NCBI GenBank assembly: GCA_013396995.1
Contig: VWZP01001440.1
Coordinates: 5,047,151 to 5,111,150, forward strand
Length of the DNA: 64,000 bases
Direction: 5' to 3'
Source of the DNA: Dicaeum eximium
Taxonomy: Eukaryota > Chordata > Aves > Passeriformes > Dicaeidae
Under the pieces are notes generated by a model. It did no database searches. It worked only from the letters and a program-made list of their open reading frames with translations, and was not told where the DNA came from. Of the stretch, positions 1 through 15,100 are shown piece by piece; position 1 is the first letter of the stretch; the number at the start of each line of letters is the position of its first letter. Position numbers and translations under genes: made by a program.

Positions 1-158
1 GGTGTCCTTGCAGCCGTCGATGCTACCGTCAACAAGGCTCTGGCAGAAAGATATCACATCTCAGGGTTTCCTACTTTGAAGTATTTTAAGGATGGAGAGG
101 AGAAATACACTCTGCCACACCTCAGAACAAAGAAGAAGATCATTGACTGGCTGCAAAA
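1..158 (+). CDS. PDIA5: PDIA5 coding exon (upstream end may be cut by the window)
   Basis: Frame 1 opens with GVLAAVDATVNKALAERY and contains SGFPTLKYFKDG, a typical second half of a thioredoxin fold with its cis-proline. It ends on two bases (AA) of a split Asn codon, followed by the donor GTAAGT at 159-164. The next exon supplies the third base. The first base of the window is already coding, so whether this is the exact exon start cannot be told. Confidence 0.95.
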
Positions 159-3100
159 GTAAGTTTGGAGGGTTTTAAGATAGTGTTTGGGTTCCTGGTT
201 AGTGACTCCTGCAGATGAGTTGGGTGAGGAACTAAACGGAGCTTCAGCACTGCCTAAATCCCTTGCTGACAAAATGACACTGAATTCCAGTATTCAAACC
301 TACAGAAACATGTATGTTAATTATGGTCTCTAATGCCTTATTTGCTCTGGGGTTTTTCATAGCTGCCTCGGTATTTCTTTCCCAAAATAAATATTTTTCA
401 AATACACCTTAAGCCTTTCCCTGGAGAAGGAATAGCAATGGCTCTGAAAAATAAACAGAACATTTGTTGTTCCCTCTTTATACAAAGCAGCAGATCCCAG
501 TGTTAGTAACTGAATTTCTGCAGTTGTACTTTTCTCTTTCCAACATTTCAGAGCCAATACCTAGAATTCCACCCACGTGGGGCTGAAGGAGAGCCAGCGA
601 GACCAACAAAACCAGCACCTTTGAGTGCACTAACCAACTTTTCTTGGGTGGCGTGCTGAAATATGCAGAATTAAGTTTGATATGAAAATTATTACAATAA
701 TTACATTTTAAATTAAATTGCTGGTACAATTCTCTCATTAAGTATGCATTACAGATGCATGTATGTAAAAGTATGCATATATATATGTAAAATATGCATT
801 TTCTTTAGATACTGCAAGCCTAATGTATTTTCTGCATTAGTCAAGGGGAAGAAAACCTGCCAGAGTTTTGTGAATATTTTAATAATTTTAACTATTACAT
901 GCAGTTGGCATGAGGAATGTAATCTTTATTTTCCCCCTCTTATTTGGTTGGGGAAGAGGTTGTGTGGGGGTTTTTTTGGTTTTTCTTTTCTTTTCTTTTC
1001 TTTTCTTTTCTTTTCTTTTCTTTTCTTTTCTTTTCTTTTCTTTTCTTTTCTTTTCTTTTCTTTTCTTTTCTTTTCTTTTCTTTTCTTTTCTTTTCTTTTC
1101 TTTTCTTTTCTTTTCTTTTTTTTTCCTTTCTCATTACATCTCTGACTGTTTCAAAGCAGGTAATAGCTATGTTCTGGCAGTATCACTGTAGCAGGGTGAG
1201 GAGCTTTATCTGTATTTTACTTTCAGACCTGGTACTCCCTTGGCCTCCCTGCCCACGCAGGCTCCAGGCTGCTGTATCCATATTGTATATGAAGTTGTTG
1301 TCCTCATTTCACTGCTTTGCTCGACTCCTTTGAGCACTGTGCACTTTGTAGTGAGTTAAACATTCAGGCTGATGCTGCCTGTACCAGCAGGTGAATAAGC
1401 AATGAGGAACAAGGAGTGGTGTTAATTCTTCTGGATCTTGCTGTGGCTCTTGGTGACTTTTGTCTACAGCCTCAGCTAGTCAGCAATACAGGTGAATCCC
1501 AGACAACCTGTCTCCTGCTCTTGGCTCCTGGATGTTCTCCCAGCTAGAGATGCAGTAGAATAACATCCTTGTTTTCTGACCAGAGATAGAATTGACACAG
1601 CTGCACTGAAGCTGGTAGAAATAGGGATGCATCTGGGGTGCAGGCTGGTGATAAAAGTACAGCTTGTGGAGACCTGTCTCAGTGGGTGGTTGCAGCCTGG
1701 GTTTTGGCTGTGGTTCCTCTCTGGTGATTGTGCTGCCACACTAGGCTGTTAACAGTTGCTGAGAAGCTTATTCCAGGTCAGCGTGGAAAAGTTTGTGTGA
1801 GAGTAAAGTCACACCTCTGTAACTGTAATCAATGATAGCTCACAACAGCTGTGTTCATGGAGGAATTCAGTAAAGGACACACTAACTCTTCTAACTCTTT
1901 CTCTGAAACACATCTAAGTCTTTCTCTAAAAACTGGAAAATCAGTAATAGTTGAAATACAATGAATGTCCACCAAGTGACCTTGAGAAGGACTTTAAAAA
2001 TTGAGTTTTTCTCCACTTGGTTTTTATGTACCTGATACAACTTTAAATGGTGTCATTCAAAGTGTCAGGAAAGTCTGAAAAGCTAATTTATTACCAAGAC
2101 GACATATGAAGGTCTTTATACCGTGGCACCATTCTGATGATTTTATATAAAGTAATCACTATTTAAGATACAGCAGGAATGAATTTAATGAGTCTGAGAG
2201 AGGTCTGTGAGCTAGTGAATAGCAGATTTTTTGTTAGAGACACTCTAGGTGTGCAGGACTGCTCTGATCTAGCCAGTATGTGCAGTCATAATTGAAACCT
2301 GACATTCTCTTTACCAAAGTAAAATATTCTGGTTCAGTCACCCCCAGTATTCCAAGTGGAACGATGCTGATTTTTGCATCCTGGCTTTAATATCTGAATT
2401 CTAGAGAAGGTCATGAAATTCTTTACAGAAGTTTGCATGATAGTGATAAAGACTACAAAAAGGATGTTGGAATGGAAGATGCTGTTCTATATCAGCTGCC
2501 TTTTGAGTCCACCTGCTTGCTGTTCTCCTCAGTTCATGCCTGTGGATGAGACAGTGTATGTATCAATGTTTTTTCCACTCAGATGTTGGATGCGATGTGG
2601 GAAGTCTTTATTTGACATCTCTATGCATATGCCTGACTGCAGTCACTTAAATTATATTTTTAGTGAGCTCCAGAAATTAACTTGCATCTTTTTTGCTGTT
2701 GCCTGGTGTTGGAAATATCAAGTATGTCTTTCTACTGCACAGGCATCTTGAAGGATTTTTCACATCAGTTCCCTCATACTAATTATGACCAAGACAATGC
2801 TGTCTCTTTACCTGCTTCCAGAAACATTTTCAAACCAATTTCATTGTCTGGTTTTTTCAGTCCCGAAGCACCACCTCCACCTGAGCCTGCATGGGAAGAA
2901 AAACAGACCAGTGTTATCCACCTGGCTGGAGAAGACTTCAGGGAGTCCTTGAAGAAGAAGAAGCACACCCTTGTCATGTTCTATGCACCATGTGAGTAAA
3001 TAACCTCTCTACAAGGATGGGTTTTATAAGCCCTGCATTTACTATGAAATCCTGAATTAATTCCCTTGCTGTGCCCAGACTTTTAAGGGTAAAGAGCTGA

Positions 3101-6100
3101 TTCTGAATATCAGTACATGGGAGCATCATTGGCACCATCGTTTGTATCTTTATAAATGGAAACAAAACACTATATAATGGCTACATTATTTAATGCAGAC
3201 ACCAAAGCAGGCAGCAGTACAAAAACAAAACAGATTTATTTTCCTCTGCTGCATTTTATGGTCCATATAACAAAATGTGATCCTTTATAGTAGCACAGTG
3301 GACATGGAGAGCCTGATTCATTAGTGCAGCACTTCAGTAGTGAAATCAATACAGTAGTGTAGGAGGAATCAGTCCACGAGGTGGAGAACAAATTTTGATG
3401 GAATAAATTTTGTCTGTAATAAATCTGCATTTAAGTCTCCACTGGAACTAGGGGCATAGCTTCCTCCTCACAGATTGTTTTGCATGCATCACATAATCAC
3501 TTTGTTTTTGAAGCTCCTGAGAATATTTCTAGAGAAGTTTAGAATCAGGCCTTTTATAAATAAGGAGAATGAGAGGGACCTCTTCTGTTTTCCTGTGCTG
3601 TCCCAGATACAGGCAGACTAGGTACAAGTTCTTAGCTTTTGAGGGGTTTGTCAAAGGGAGAAGATAATCCAGGCATTTAGTATTAGATACCATGAATGTG
3701 CCTTTATGGCACCATGACTCAGCCCCTCAGATGCAAAAAAAAAAATTCTTTCATATCACATGGCCAGCAACTAATGGATAACCTTCAGATAAACAGTTAT
3801 CAACTTTTTCCCATTAAATCAAAGGTATTTTCCATAAAGAGAGAAAGAGGTCCTTAATGTTTAATCAGGCAGCTCTTTATTTTGCTTTTCTGTTAGAGAA
3901 TTAAACATGAATGCTCTGGGGGCTCATACAAAGGGATGTGGGAGAAAGCAGGGGTGCAGTTCAGGAGGGAGATTTCAGAAAGGTTGTAAAAGAAAATGGG
4001 AGGGGACGTAATCCCTTTTCCAGTCCAGTTCCCACCACCCATTGACTAAAAATTGTCCATGTGCCAGGAATTTCTGATTCATGGACCTCAGCTGGTTAAG
4101 AGCAAATTGTAATTTTAAAATCAAATGATTGTACATGAAATTGTAAGATTTAGGAGTTCACTGTCTCTTGAGTTCTCTTACCCAATTAGTGACTTTCTGT
4201 GTAAGAGGGATTTATTTCACTTTTGGTTTTTAGCTGCGTCTTTTTAAGACAGTTAGATTCTTGATGCTTTTTAAGGCCACATTTCAAGCACAGACCCTAT
4301 GTGTGATGAGTATGCAGCTCCCAGGGTTGAAAGCATGAGGGAACTTGCCTGATGGGCTAATTTTTTGCCGTTTGACTTGCATCCTTCCTTCAGAAGGGGT
4401 GAGTAAAGATGAGCCTGGCCCTTTCTGTATGAGCAGGCTGTAAAAGCAAGGCTTGCATGATGTAAAACTGCTGGGTCCTTTGAGGCTGCACTTCAGACAC
4501 ATTTTTGCACTGTTTTTGACACAGTGCTGCATGAGACCACCTGTATACAGGACAGAGGGGTGTTAACTGGAACCCCATCTGGCCTTCCTGTGACTCCTAA
4601 GAGAGTGTTGCTGTTGTGGTGTCCGTGCGTGGGTCATGCACAGTTTCTGATTTGTCCGATTTGTTTTCTCTAAACGTGGAAGTGTTTGTGAGCAAAGCAC
4701 ACAGCAGGCACATACAGGGAGTGCAACGAGCCTGCACTTTGTTGGGTGCAGGAGAAAGTACCAGATGAGTATTTAAAATATTTTTTATATTAAATTTTTA
4801 TATGAAATCCATTTTCTATGAAATAAACATTAATGCAGTAGAATAATTACAATGATTCAAATCACTGTATTTTTTCACCTTTGGTGCAGTGATAATGTGC
4901 TTCCTGATAAATTTGATAGATTAGCTTTTGTTTACCATCTTCTCAATCTTGAGACCCCTTGGAACTTACATTGCCAATTAATCTTAACTTGCTTATTTTA
5001 GTGCAGAAGGAACACTGCTAAAATGTCAAGGTCCCATTACCTCAAATAATTTTCTTTTTCTATTCGAATCCACATCTTGGGTCAGGGCAGACTCACAGTA
5101 TGCTACTCCATTCCCTTGTGACTCTGTGGCAGTATTTGTTACACTTACACATATGCTGAGATATTTTAGGATTGGGGGGGTGTGTATACATGCATATATA
5201 AAGTATGTTTATATATAAATATTTATGCTAAGAAATGTATCTCTCATCTGCCATTAGAATTTAAAGCAGAAAGTTCAGTATTCTGACCTTTGTCAAGCTT
5301 TCAGCTAGAGTGACAAACCTTTAGGCAAAGGCCACAGATACATATCTTAGATGCAAATGAAAATGAGATCTGGCTTTCCTGTGGCAGCTTCCAGTCCAAA
5401 TGACTTAATATGTATAGGAGAACCACCAATCTGCTGCTGTGGTGATAACTCAGGGCTGAGCTGAGCAGGGCTTTAATGGTACTGAGCAGTGCTTCACAGT
5501 GATTTAGCTCTGGAGGAGAAGAGTGCTACATCCACATGGAAAAGATAGGGAGCTCATTACTCTGTCTCCCGGAATATGTGCGAAGCATAAACGTAAAGGC
5601 TATTCCTCATGGCTGTGGAATATTTTAAGGACTGAGAATCAGAATCAAGACTCTGGAAATTACTGGGGGAAAAAATCTGCTCCTGCGGACTTGACATCAC
5701 TGAGATCTTGATTTCACGTTCCCATTCCTGCATGGTGGCATCTGTGTGTGCTGCAGTGACTGATTTGGGGCAGGAGGCAGCAATAGGGGCAGGTTCTCAA
5801 TACTGACTTGGGAAAAAGTTTTCTGCCTGCTGCAGGAAACCCAGTCCTACTTGTTCTATCTTCATCCAGATGTCCTTTGGGTAGGTCTGTACCATGCCAC
5901 ACAGGCTGGAGTGTGGACTGGCATGTGTTAGAGCTACTCAGGGATAGAACTTGGGGCAGGCTGCTGGCGTCTGTGCTGCACAGCACCTGGCCCAGCTCTT
6001 CTCTGGACCCTTGTGCAGCTCTTGCTGCTCTTGTCATCCCACTCATGTACCTTTAAGTTCAAAATGCCTGAAGTAAGAGGAAGACAATGGTACCATCTGC

Positions 6101-9100
6101 AGAAGGGAAGCATGAAGCCTAAAGTGTGTGGGGGGACTGCTGTGAGGGGTTGGAGGAGTATTTGAAAGCAGTAGGATTGATGCACCAGCATTTGTGAAAC
6201 ATTTGGGGAGAATTTATGGGATTTGTGTCCGTGTTTTTTCCATCATCCAGTCCTGGGACTGCTGGATTCCATCAGCTACTTCAGGTTTACTTTTATAAGT
6301 ATTTGGTTTTGTCCAGAAATGGAGAGAGGGGACAACTAGTCCGAGTATGGTGTGGTGTGCACACAGAGCCTGGTACGTGGATGATCAGGATTTGGGGGCT
6401 ACAAATTATACTGGGAAGTGAGCCAAATGGACAAGAGCAGGTAGAGTGCAGTGCTGAACCAGGCAGGGTCAGGAGGGCAGTGGCTGCTGGTCTGTGCTCT
6501 ACACCCAGAGCTTGGTTCAACACTTGCAGCACTAAAGCAAGGTGTCCTGGGCCGACCCGTTTGCCTTGGTGCCTCTTCTGGGATCAGTGCCCTGACTCTT
6601 TTTTCTTCTTTCTCTTATGTCCTCCCTGTTCATATAGCTTATCTGGATCTGTTCTGTCTGCATTTTTACTTTTATGTGCTCTCTCCACTCTGTTATTCCA
6701 GATAATTGAGATTTGACTTTGACAATGCATTAAATTTTAACCTCCTACTACTGTAGCACTGAAAACTGTGCAAAATAGAAGCAGTTGGTTGTGATTAGTT
6801 GTCAGAATCACAAAGGGTAACAAAAGTTCCAGTAAATAATGTCTTTGTGTTTGGAGATGTTTTTGCAGCATTACTCAAACAAATTAAGGGGGAAAAAAGA
6901 AAGATTGAAGCTAGGTGAGACTCTTCTCTGCAGTGCCCAGGGACAGGACAAGAGGCAAAGGACTCAAAACACAGGAAAGTTTGCTTAACTGTTTAGAGGA
7001 AGTGGTGGTTTTTTTACTGTGGTTGTGGTTGAATACTTGAACAAGTTGACCCAAGAGGCTCCATCCTTGGAGATATTCAAAACCCAGCTGGAGATAGTGC
7101 TGGGTAATCTGCTGTAGATGACCCTGTTTTGAGCAAGGGAGTTAGACTAGATAATCTCCAGAAGTTCCTTCCAACACAGCAATGCTGTATTTATTTCTAG
7201 GAATAGTTACACTGGAGTTTGAGATACACAATGGGTTTTTATTTGGTTTGGGGTTTGGTTTTGTTGATTGTGGTTTAGGTTGTTTTTTCCCCCTTCTCAT
7301 CCAGTTCAGATTTTCTCTAAACAGGAAAGGCTTAATAACACCCCTTGCTAATTCTTGCACAGAAACAGAAAATGTCCACTTTTGAGTTACCAGAATGTCA
7401 TTTTTTGGTTAAGATTGCTGCTTCCAGAGAGACTACAAATAAATCAACTGTGTCAGAAAGGAATTATATTTAATAGACCAGTCATTAACAGGTCCAAATG
7501 ATAGGGGTGAGGGCACTCTGTTTTTAGATCAATCACTTTAAATGGCAGAAGTCAGCACTTATCAAATTCATTCAGTTTCTACTTTTAGTGTCAAAACACG
7601 AGTTAATAAGTACTTTTAAAAAATAAAGACTTTCAGCAGCAATGAGAAACAGTCAGGGGAAAGTGCTCCCTTTTAATGGTTCATGAGGGGGGCAGTTGCC
7701 AATGTTATTGACTTGTGAAATGGCTTCAATTTGTGGGACTCAACAGGGTTCACAGAATGGGTATTTTTAATAAATGCTTTGCTGGGAGCTGATTTCCGGT
7801 TCTGTGTTCAGCAGTCAAACTTTCACTTCACTAGAAATGAATTTCATCAGTTGGAAAAAGTTACTTTCTGGTGAAGCCTGACCCACAGGAGTTACCCAGA
7901 GAATACACAGAAGTAAACCATCCTGAGGATGGTTTTCATGAAGTATTTTTGGATGGAGCAAGTGCTGCAAGAAGATGTGCAGTTAGAGACATCAGCTTCC
8001 TTGGTTCTCCACTTAAACTTATTTGTAGGGTTTTTCTTTCGGGGTTGGAAGAATGGAATGAAGGTGCCTAATCTGTGTTGCATCTGATAAAGTCCCAGAA
8101 GACTTTGGAGCCATTAAAAGGCTGTTGATCGAAGGTGTTCGTGGGAGATAGTACCTGGGTATGGTCCTGATAAAACAAAGAGAGCAAAGCAGGAATATTG
8201 ACATCATTGCTGTCTAATGGGTCAACTCCTGGCCACCATTAAGAAGTAAGTGGGAAATCAGGTAGGACTTTTCTCAGCTGTAAGAAATCAGACAGGGATC
8301 TGACTCAATGAGTCGTGCCCATCACTGTGTGTTTCATCAGGAGTGCATAAAACGCTGAGAGCTAAGCAAATCTGCATTCATTTTATATACACAAAGTTTG
8401 TTCAGAATATTAATTATTTTGTATCCTGGTATGCTCCTTCTCTGTGTTTTCACAACTTAAAAACTGCTTAGTTTCTTCTCTCCAAGTTATGCATCAAGGA
8501 ATATCCAATGACAAAAAGCACTTGGCTGAGAGTCATTGCCAGAGTGGGTCACACTGTGAGCACAGAGGGTGCACATGGCTTTGAGCTGTTAGTGCTGACA
8601 GCCAGGAGGGCAGTGTGCTCTTCCCGCCTTGGGACCCAAGCTGTCATCAAAAAGCTGTTCTGAAGGAAGCAGTAATGTTTCCTTTTTGTCCTTCCTATTT
8701 TTTGGAGCAAGCTTGGACAAAGCTGGTTGCACCATATCTCAGCCTTTGCACAGGCAGTTCGGGGGAGTTAATGCTGTGTTTTGGTTAAGCTGCACTCTGT
8801 AGGAAAACATGGCAAATTCTATTGGCTGTGAGGCCTCAGCCCATGGCTGCTGGGCCTGAGATGAGCAGTCTGGGTCACTGCTGGGTCATTCAGCAGACTT
8901 AGGTGACATCGTTCTGTGTAAAGTATGCACAGAGGGGGAGAACATACTCGACAATTGATTTTATGAGTTCAGATGTGCAGAGCAAAGCAGCAGCACAGAT
9001 GAATTTAGTGTCCCATGATGGCCTCAGTTTGGCTCCCACCAAGAGGTTTTCCTGTCACTTGCAAGCACATCTTGTTAAGTTTTGATTAGGAGGCGGTATC

Positions 9101-12100
9101 AAAGAGCCTGAACAAAATGTGCATGTTTGTAAATGAAGCTTAAGCTATCAAAAATTATTAAAAACATGCTGAACAGAAAGAATCCCCTTCAAGGCAAAAA
9201 CCCTTGCAGGAAGGATTTTCTGGTTGTTGACTGAGGCAGAGGTGAGGTCTGGACCCTCTGATAATGAGGCTTTAAATCCTGTGTGGGCTGGTACTGCAGA
9301 ATTTTGATATGTTAGCTCTGCCACTAACTGCTTTCTCTCCTGCATCAGTGGTGCTCTTGTTACGGGTGTGTTCCTGTCAGTGTAAATAGTGCTGATGCCA
9401 CAGAGCTCCTTAACAGGCTGGGTTTGATAAAGGATGAATTTATAGAGTGGTCCCTGCAATCAGGCTGGCAGAACTGCTCTTAGCCCCAGTGTTTGTGCTG
9501 AGGACAATAATTAGTGCTGAGAGAACAGTTTGAACTGCGCTTCCCCAGACTGTGCAGAACCATCACAAAGTGCTCACAGTGGCTGTGGTGGAATGGTGAC
9601 ATTAAACTAAAAATTGTTGGGGTGATCCAGCTACTCTTGTTTTGTAACCCTAAAATGTTACAGCTGCTTGATTTGGTGTGCAGAATATTGCCTGTATTTA
9701 AACAGCTCCAGCTTGTGAGAAGGGAAGAGGAGGGAAGTGCATGCTCTTGCCCTGTGGAATTCTCTCCTCACAGACACAGCTATGTTGGTGCAGTGTCACT
9801 GTGGGTGCATTAGGAGATTATGAATATGCCACCCATCCTTATGCACTGTCACGAAACCCATTTCCAATAAGACAAATGCTTTTTTTGGTGATGTGTAACA
9901 CAGTCTTGACAGGAGCTGCTTTTAAGCATCAGCATAGCTGAAATTCCAGTGCTCTGCTGGCTGTTGCTAACTCAGCAGTGTGTCTTCTGTTAGTGGTGTC
10001 CACTGGCATGTCAGATGGCAAAATTATTTTGTTTGCTCTATAACTGTGTTTACAGTTAACGAGGGCTGATGCTGGCTTAGTTAACTGCTGCTGCCAGCTT
10101 TTTCTGGAGCTACACAGGCCAGTGACACAGTGGACAATGCAGGTCTGCTGGAACTGGCACGCATGTTTGTTCTGGGTGTAACTGTTGACCTTATACCCTT
10201 TCTGTCCAGAGGTGACTTACTTTCCATCTCAAAGGATTGCTTGTTGCCAGATGCTGAGTGCTGGCATGTCATTTGTAATTCACTGCAGTCAGTCGTATCC
10301 TTGCTTTTTGTAGTGGATGAAGCAGTCCAGAATTGTATGCTGAGTCTTTTTACTCTCCTCACTTTGCAATTTGATCTGTTCTGATGACTCTGTTGCTGTT
10401 GCAATTTTTCATGTCTCGTGGCTATGGTTTCCCAATAATTTGGGTTTTGTATGTTTTGTCTTGTTTGTATACCTCCAAGGTGTTGCAAAATAAGAGTTCA
10501 GATAGCTTTGGAAAAAACTCAACAAAATCTACCAGCAGGCTGGGAAATTTGGAGTAGTTTGCCTATTGTTAAGAGGAGTCAGACAAGCCTTGGTTGACCT
10601 GGTGCTTAACTGAAAACCTCATAACATTTTTCAAATCAAAGGACATGTCACCCTCTTTCAATTACTCATATCTCGTGTCTTAGAGATATGATTATTCTAT
10701 AGCGTCAGGTCATGTCATCAAGTGAGCTTTGGGTCCACATGTGCAATAAAAAGGCTCTCCAGTTCTCTACTGGTAAAACAAAGTGAATTAACCTTTCGGT
10801 TACATCTCCAAATGCCTTTCACAAATCTGCCTGTGGATTCAATAACTCCTGTAGCCACACAAATTGCATTGGTTTAAGCAGTATACCCTTTTTCAGCTCT
10901 TATCTATGTAATTACTGTCTGTGGCCTGTCTTTCCTTGATTGACCAAGTAATGTTCTTGTTTTAATTCTAGTTAATCGCTTGCAACTCTTGAAGTGGAAA
11001 CAGGCTTTGCTTGACTCTGCGGTGTACAAGCTCCTGGGCTGGCTTTGATAGCTGTGCAGAGCTGCTGCTTGCACTTGCTTAGAATTGCAGTCATTTAAAA
11101 ACCAGTAACAGAGGGCACTATCTACCCCTGTTATTTAAATGGTGATGATTTCAAGCAGAGATGGGGAATTGGAAAGTCATTCTCTGCTCTGCACTTTGCA
11201 CGCTGAGGGCTCCATCCTGCCACGTGCTGAGCCCTCTGAGGCCCTGGTGGTTTCACAGCTGAACAAATGGAGTCAGCACCTTGCAGCCTGGCTCCCTGTC
11301 AGGCAGGATTGTGAACCCTGTGAGTCACTTAACCTCTTCCTGACTCTGTTTAACCTTAGATGTAATGACAGAGGGGGATAATCATGTCTGTCTCTCTTAG
11401 GGGCAATTTGAAGCGTAATTAATTGATATTAGTTAAAGCATTTGAGATCACCCGTTGAGAGGTACTAAAGGAAGCCGGGGGCTGAGGGGGGAGCAGAGCC
11501 CTTTCTCATGCTGAGGATAGAGCACAGACAGCACAAATGCCACAGTCTCACAACTCACTGGGCTTTCAGATCTCCTCTAAGGAGTTGGCCAGGGCTTTGT
11601 TATGTAAGTACTGACAGTTTAAGTTAGTGTATTTAATATGAAAGCAGTCTGCATTAAAATGTGTGCGTGTTTAAACTATCTCCTTCAAAAAAAACTCATG
11701 TAAAATATATGCACAGCACTTTGTTGCTTTGTTTATCAAGATTTTATTACATGTGATATGCTAAAAGCACGCACAGCAACAACAGGTGGGTTATAAATCA
11801 TTATGTATTCCTGATGGCCAGAAGGTATAAGGTAGTGCTTGCTGAAGTCAAAGTGCCCAGTTTGTGCTGCTGTAGTGTTCTAGCTGGGATGCTCAGGTTG
11901 GGGTTGGCAGGGGCTGTCTTCCTTGCCTGACCTGCGAGCAGCGCTGGCCTCCTGCAGCTCTGGCCACTCGGGGACGGTGACATGGGGACAGCCAGACCAC
12001 GTCACTGCTGTGACCATGCCACTGCTGTAGCAGTCTCAGCCCAGCGATGCAAGTCAAGGACAGCTGTCTTCTGATCAGGTGGAGAGCACTGTGTGAAAGC

Positions 12101-15100
12101 ATCTCTTTTAGAAAACCATTTCCTTTCAGACTAAAAAATCACTAGTGATGGGGAATGTGAATTTCCATCTAAATTTGACTGACTTCAACACACAACCAGC
12201 TCTGGAGCTTACTCAGCCTTTGGCACCCAGCTTGAATATCTCGTTATAATGAAATTTAAAGACTGACTTTTCTTGATTTCTATCATTTCTTCATCTTTGG
12301 ATTTAAGCTGTTGACACACTGAGCTTCCCGATTCCCTTTGCCATGAAACACGTCTTTCAGTTCTGTTGTTTTTCTCAGGGGTCTTCTGAACCCACTCCAG
12401 TTTGAACTCATTGTTGATTTGTGAGCCCAGAACTGCAAACAGCACTTCAGAGGTGCTAGGCATAGAGGCCCTCTCCACATCTGCTTACTATTTTAATTTA
12501 TATATTCAGTGAAGTTCATTTTGACAACTCCATCATTTTCTTTCAAAGCTACATTGCTAGCATTGTTTGGATTTCTTCTGTTTCTAATACATTTTAAGCC
12601 CCTTATATACTTAAAACATCATTATTACCTCTGCTGACTGTAGATACTGCTTTGATGTCCATTTGCTTCCTTTATCTATTTTGTACAAATTGCTAGCTTT
12701 TGATTTATATTCATTAAAAAACAGCTTCACCTTTCTTCTATGTGCTATGCTAATACAGCTTCCACTCTTCCAGGGAAACTGAATTAACCTTGTACTGTTC
12801 AGCTGTAGAGAGGTTATATTATATCACTGGGCTTTGTAGTTTCAAATTAAACAAGTGTGAAGTAACTTAACCTAAAGGATGTTTTTTCATATTTAAGCGA
12901 GTAGAAACCTGTGTTTTTGGAAAGAGGACTGGATTCCTTTAGGCAGTTCTGAAAATTTGCTACAATTTTATTTTAAATGTAATGAGGTGACTGTTGTACA
13001 ACAGGGTGCATCTGTTTCATGCACTACTCTTAAGACATCTTTAGAATTGCCATCTGGTGCTAATACCTTTGTACACTGAAGTTTTAAGAATCTCTGAAGT
13101 TTTACTTTTGACTCACTATCATCTCCAAATAATTCATTGGTTAAAAAGAAGAAGCCCTGTTCAATGAAAAATTCACCATTTGAATGTAATAAAGACATGT
13201 AGGTTATTCACTGGGTTGTTCCACTACTTCAAAATCCTCTTTGCATCCCTTCTGCATCCCATGGGATCCTGCAATTATGGAAAATATTTTCATGGGGTAT
13301 TATTATGTCTGAAAACTTACCAAATTGCTACCACATCATATCAATTTTGTGTCATTCTTACCTTGCTTGAAAAATGAATTTATATTACTTTTCCCTTAGT
13401 CTCCTTTTTGTTTAAAAAACAAAAAATCAGTTCACAAGGTGATGTGAGCGTGTAGTTAAGTTTCTCTATTACCCCATGTGCTATCTTTGTTTTAGATCAT
13501 GTAACAAATGTGTTGTGGCATCATTTTGGAAATCACATCCAGCTCAACCCTGCAGTTCTTTACTTCTTCACAGTCGTCAAAGCAGTGTTCCCATGAGAAT
13601 GAGGTTCCAGCCCCTTTCTGTGCCCAAACCAGTGCTGGCTCCTTGGGTCTTTCCTCAAAGATATCCTGAGAAGGTGCTGTACCTTGAGGTTGTTCCTGCT
13701 ATCAGTAAATCCAGTCCGTGGAAAACAAGCTGGGTTATATATTTTCCATCACTTCATCTCCCTAAAGACCCACTAGCTTTCCTTTAAATGCCTCTCTAAT
13801 TAAAGGAGATTTAATTTGACTCCCTCTCCCCTCAGTGATAATGGCTCTGAGTGAAGCCTACTTGCTTGCTTGCTTGATTTCCCTTGTCTGCTGTTCATCA
13901 GCCATTCCTCTTGAATTTTCCCACAGAAACCATATTTCTCATATACTGGCTCAGTCAAGAACTACTTGGTTTTCAAGGTGAGGAATGTGATGGTGCTTGC
14001 TCTGATTGTACCACGTCTCTGACCACCTTTACAACATGAATGGTAGAGAAAAACCTTGTAGAAAATACCGATTTTGTGTAAATTAGTAGTACAAAGGCAA
14101 AGAGAACTTCAGAACTCCTCAGTTGCAAAGGTTCTGGACAGGTTTAAGCAGGCAGCCCTCATGCCCCGGCAGGTGAGGGGGAGCAGATGCCACCATGGAC
14201 TGTGTGGGGGGTCCTCCAGAGAGCCAAATTCTGAGCACAGAGCTGAGAGCCTGACTAGAGCTCTATTAAAGCTGTATTGTTTGCTGATTGTGAACAGGGA
14301 ATGGCCTCAGCACATGCCTCAGCACGTGCCTGACATGTCAAGTTCTCTTGTTTTCTGACCAGGTGATGCAACTGTGGTTCTGCATTAGGCAATGGAGTTA
14401 TCTTGAGATGTGCAGGAATGATTAGAGGTTTTGAGTGCCAGTACTGGGATCCTGTGGAAAGACTGGATATTTCAGGAGCAGGATTTTTTCACATTTCTCA
14501 AGTCAGGCACAGGAAATTACTGTTAAGTTCACATCTGTTCTTAACCCTGTTGAGATCAAATTTGACACTGTTGTAAAAATGAAAAAAGAAAATTGTTAAA
14601 GCAAAGCACTGCATCTGTGTTAGAAGGCTCTGCTCCCAGAAGTGCTGCTTTCAATGCTGCTCAGTTAAAACTCCACTTCTTGCCCTTGCAGGAAGTCTAT
14701 GCGCTTACCATAGGATCCAAATTATTAAACTAAAATGAATTTTCCTACTTGTTTAGTCCATAGTGACTGAGAAGGGGCAGGACCTTTTGGTTCTTGACAC
14801 CTTACCCACACTTTCATATGCCACCAGTTTAGTGTCTTTCCATTGCAGCCCATCTGAACATTCCTTTGTAAGGAGGCTGCACCCTTCCTATCCTCACGTA
14901 CTGTGCTGAGTACATTTCCTTTCCTTGCACTTTCGAATCTAGAAGATAGTGTTAACACTTAAAATAAACGTGTGATAGTGGGTGTGAAGAGGGAATGGGG
15001 AGAACAAGTTTTCCGTCTGTCAAAATGAAGACATCAACCTCTGCTTTTATTTTTTTTGGCATGTGTGCTTTAAATAGAATGACTGGCTTGGGTGACTTCC

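Noticed and set aside
744..1333. Long open frames over the pentanucleotide array on both strands, with FLFFS or KRKEK repeats
   Set aside because: A stop-free five-base repeat gives open frames in every phase; no splice context, start context or protein character outside the repeat.
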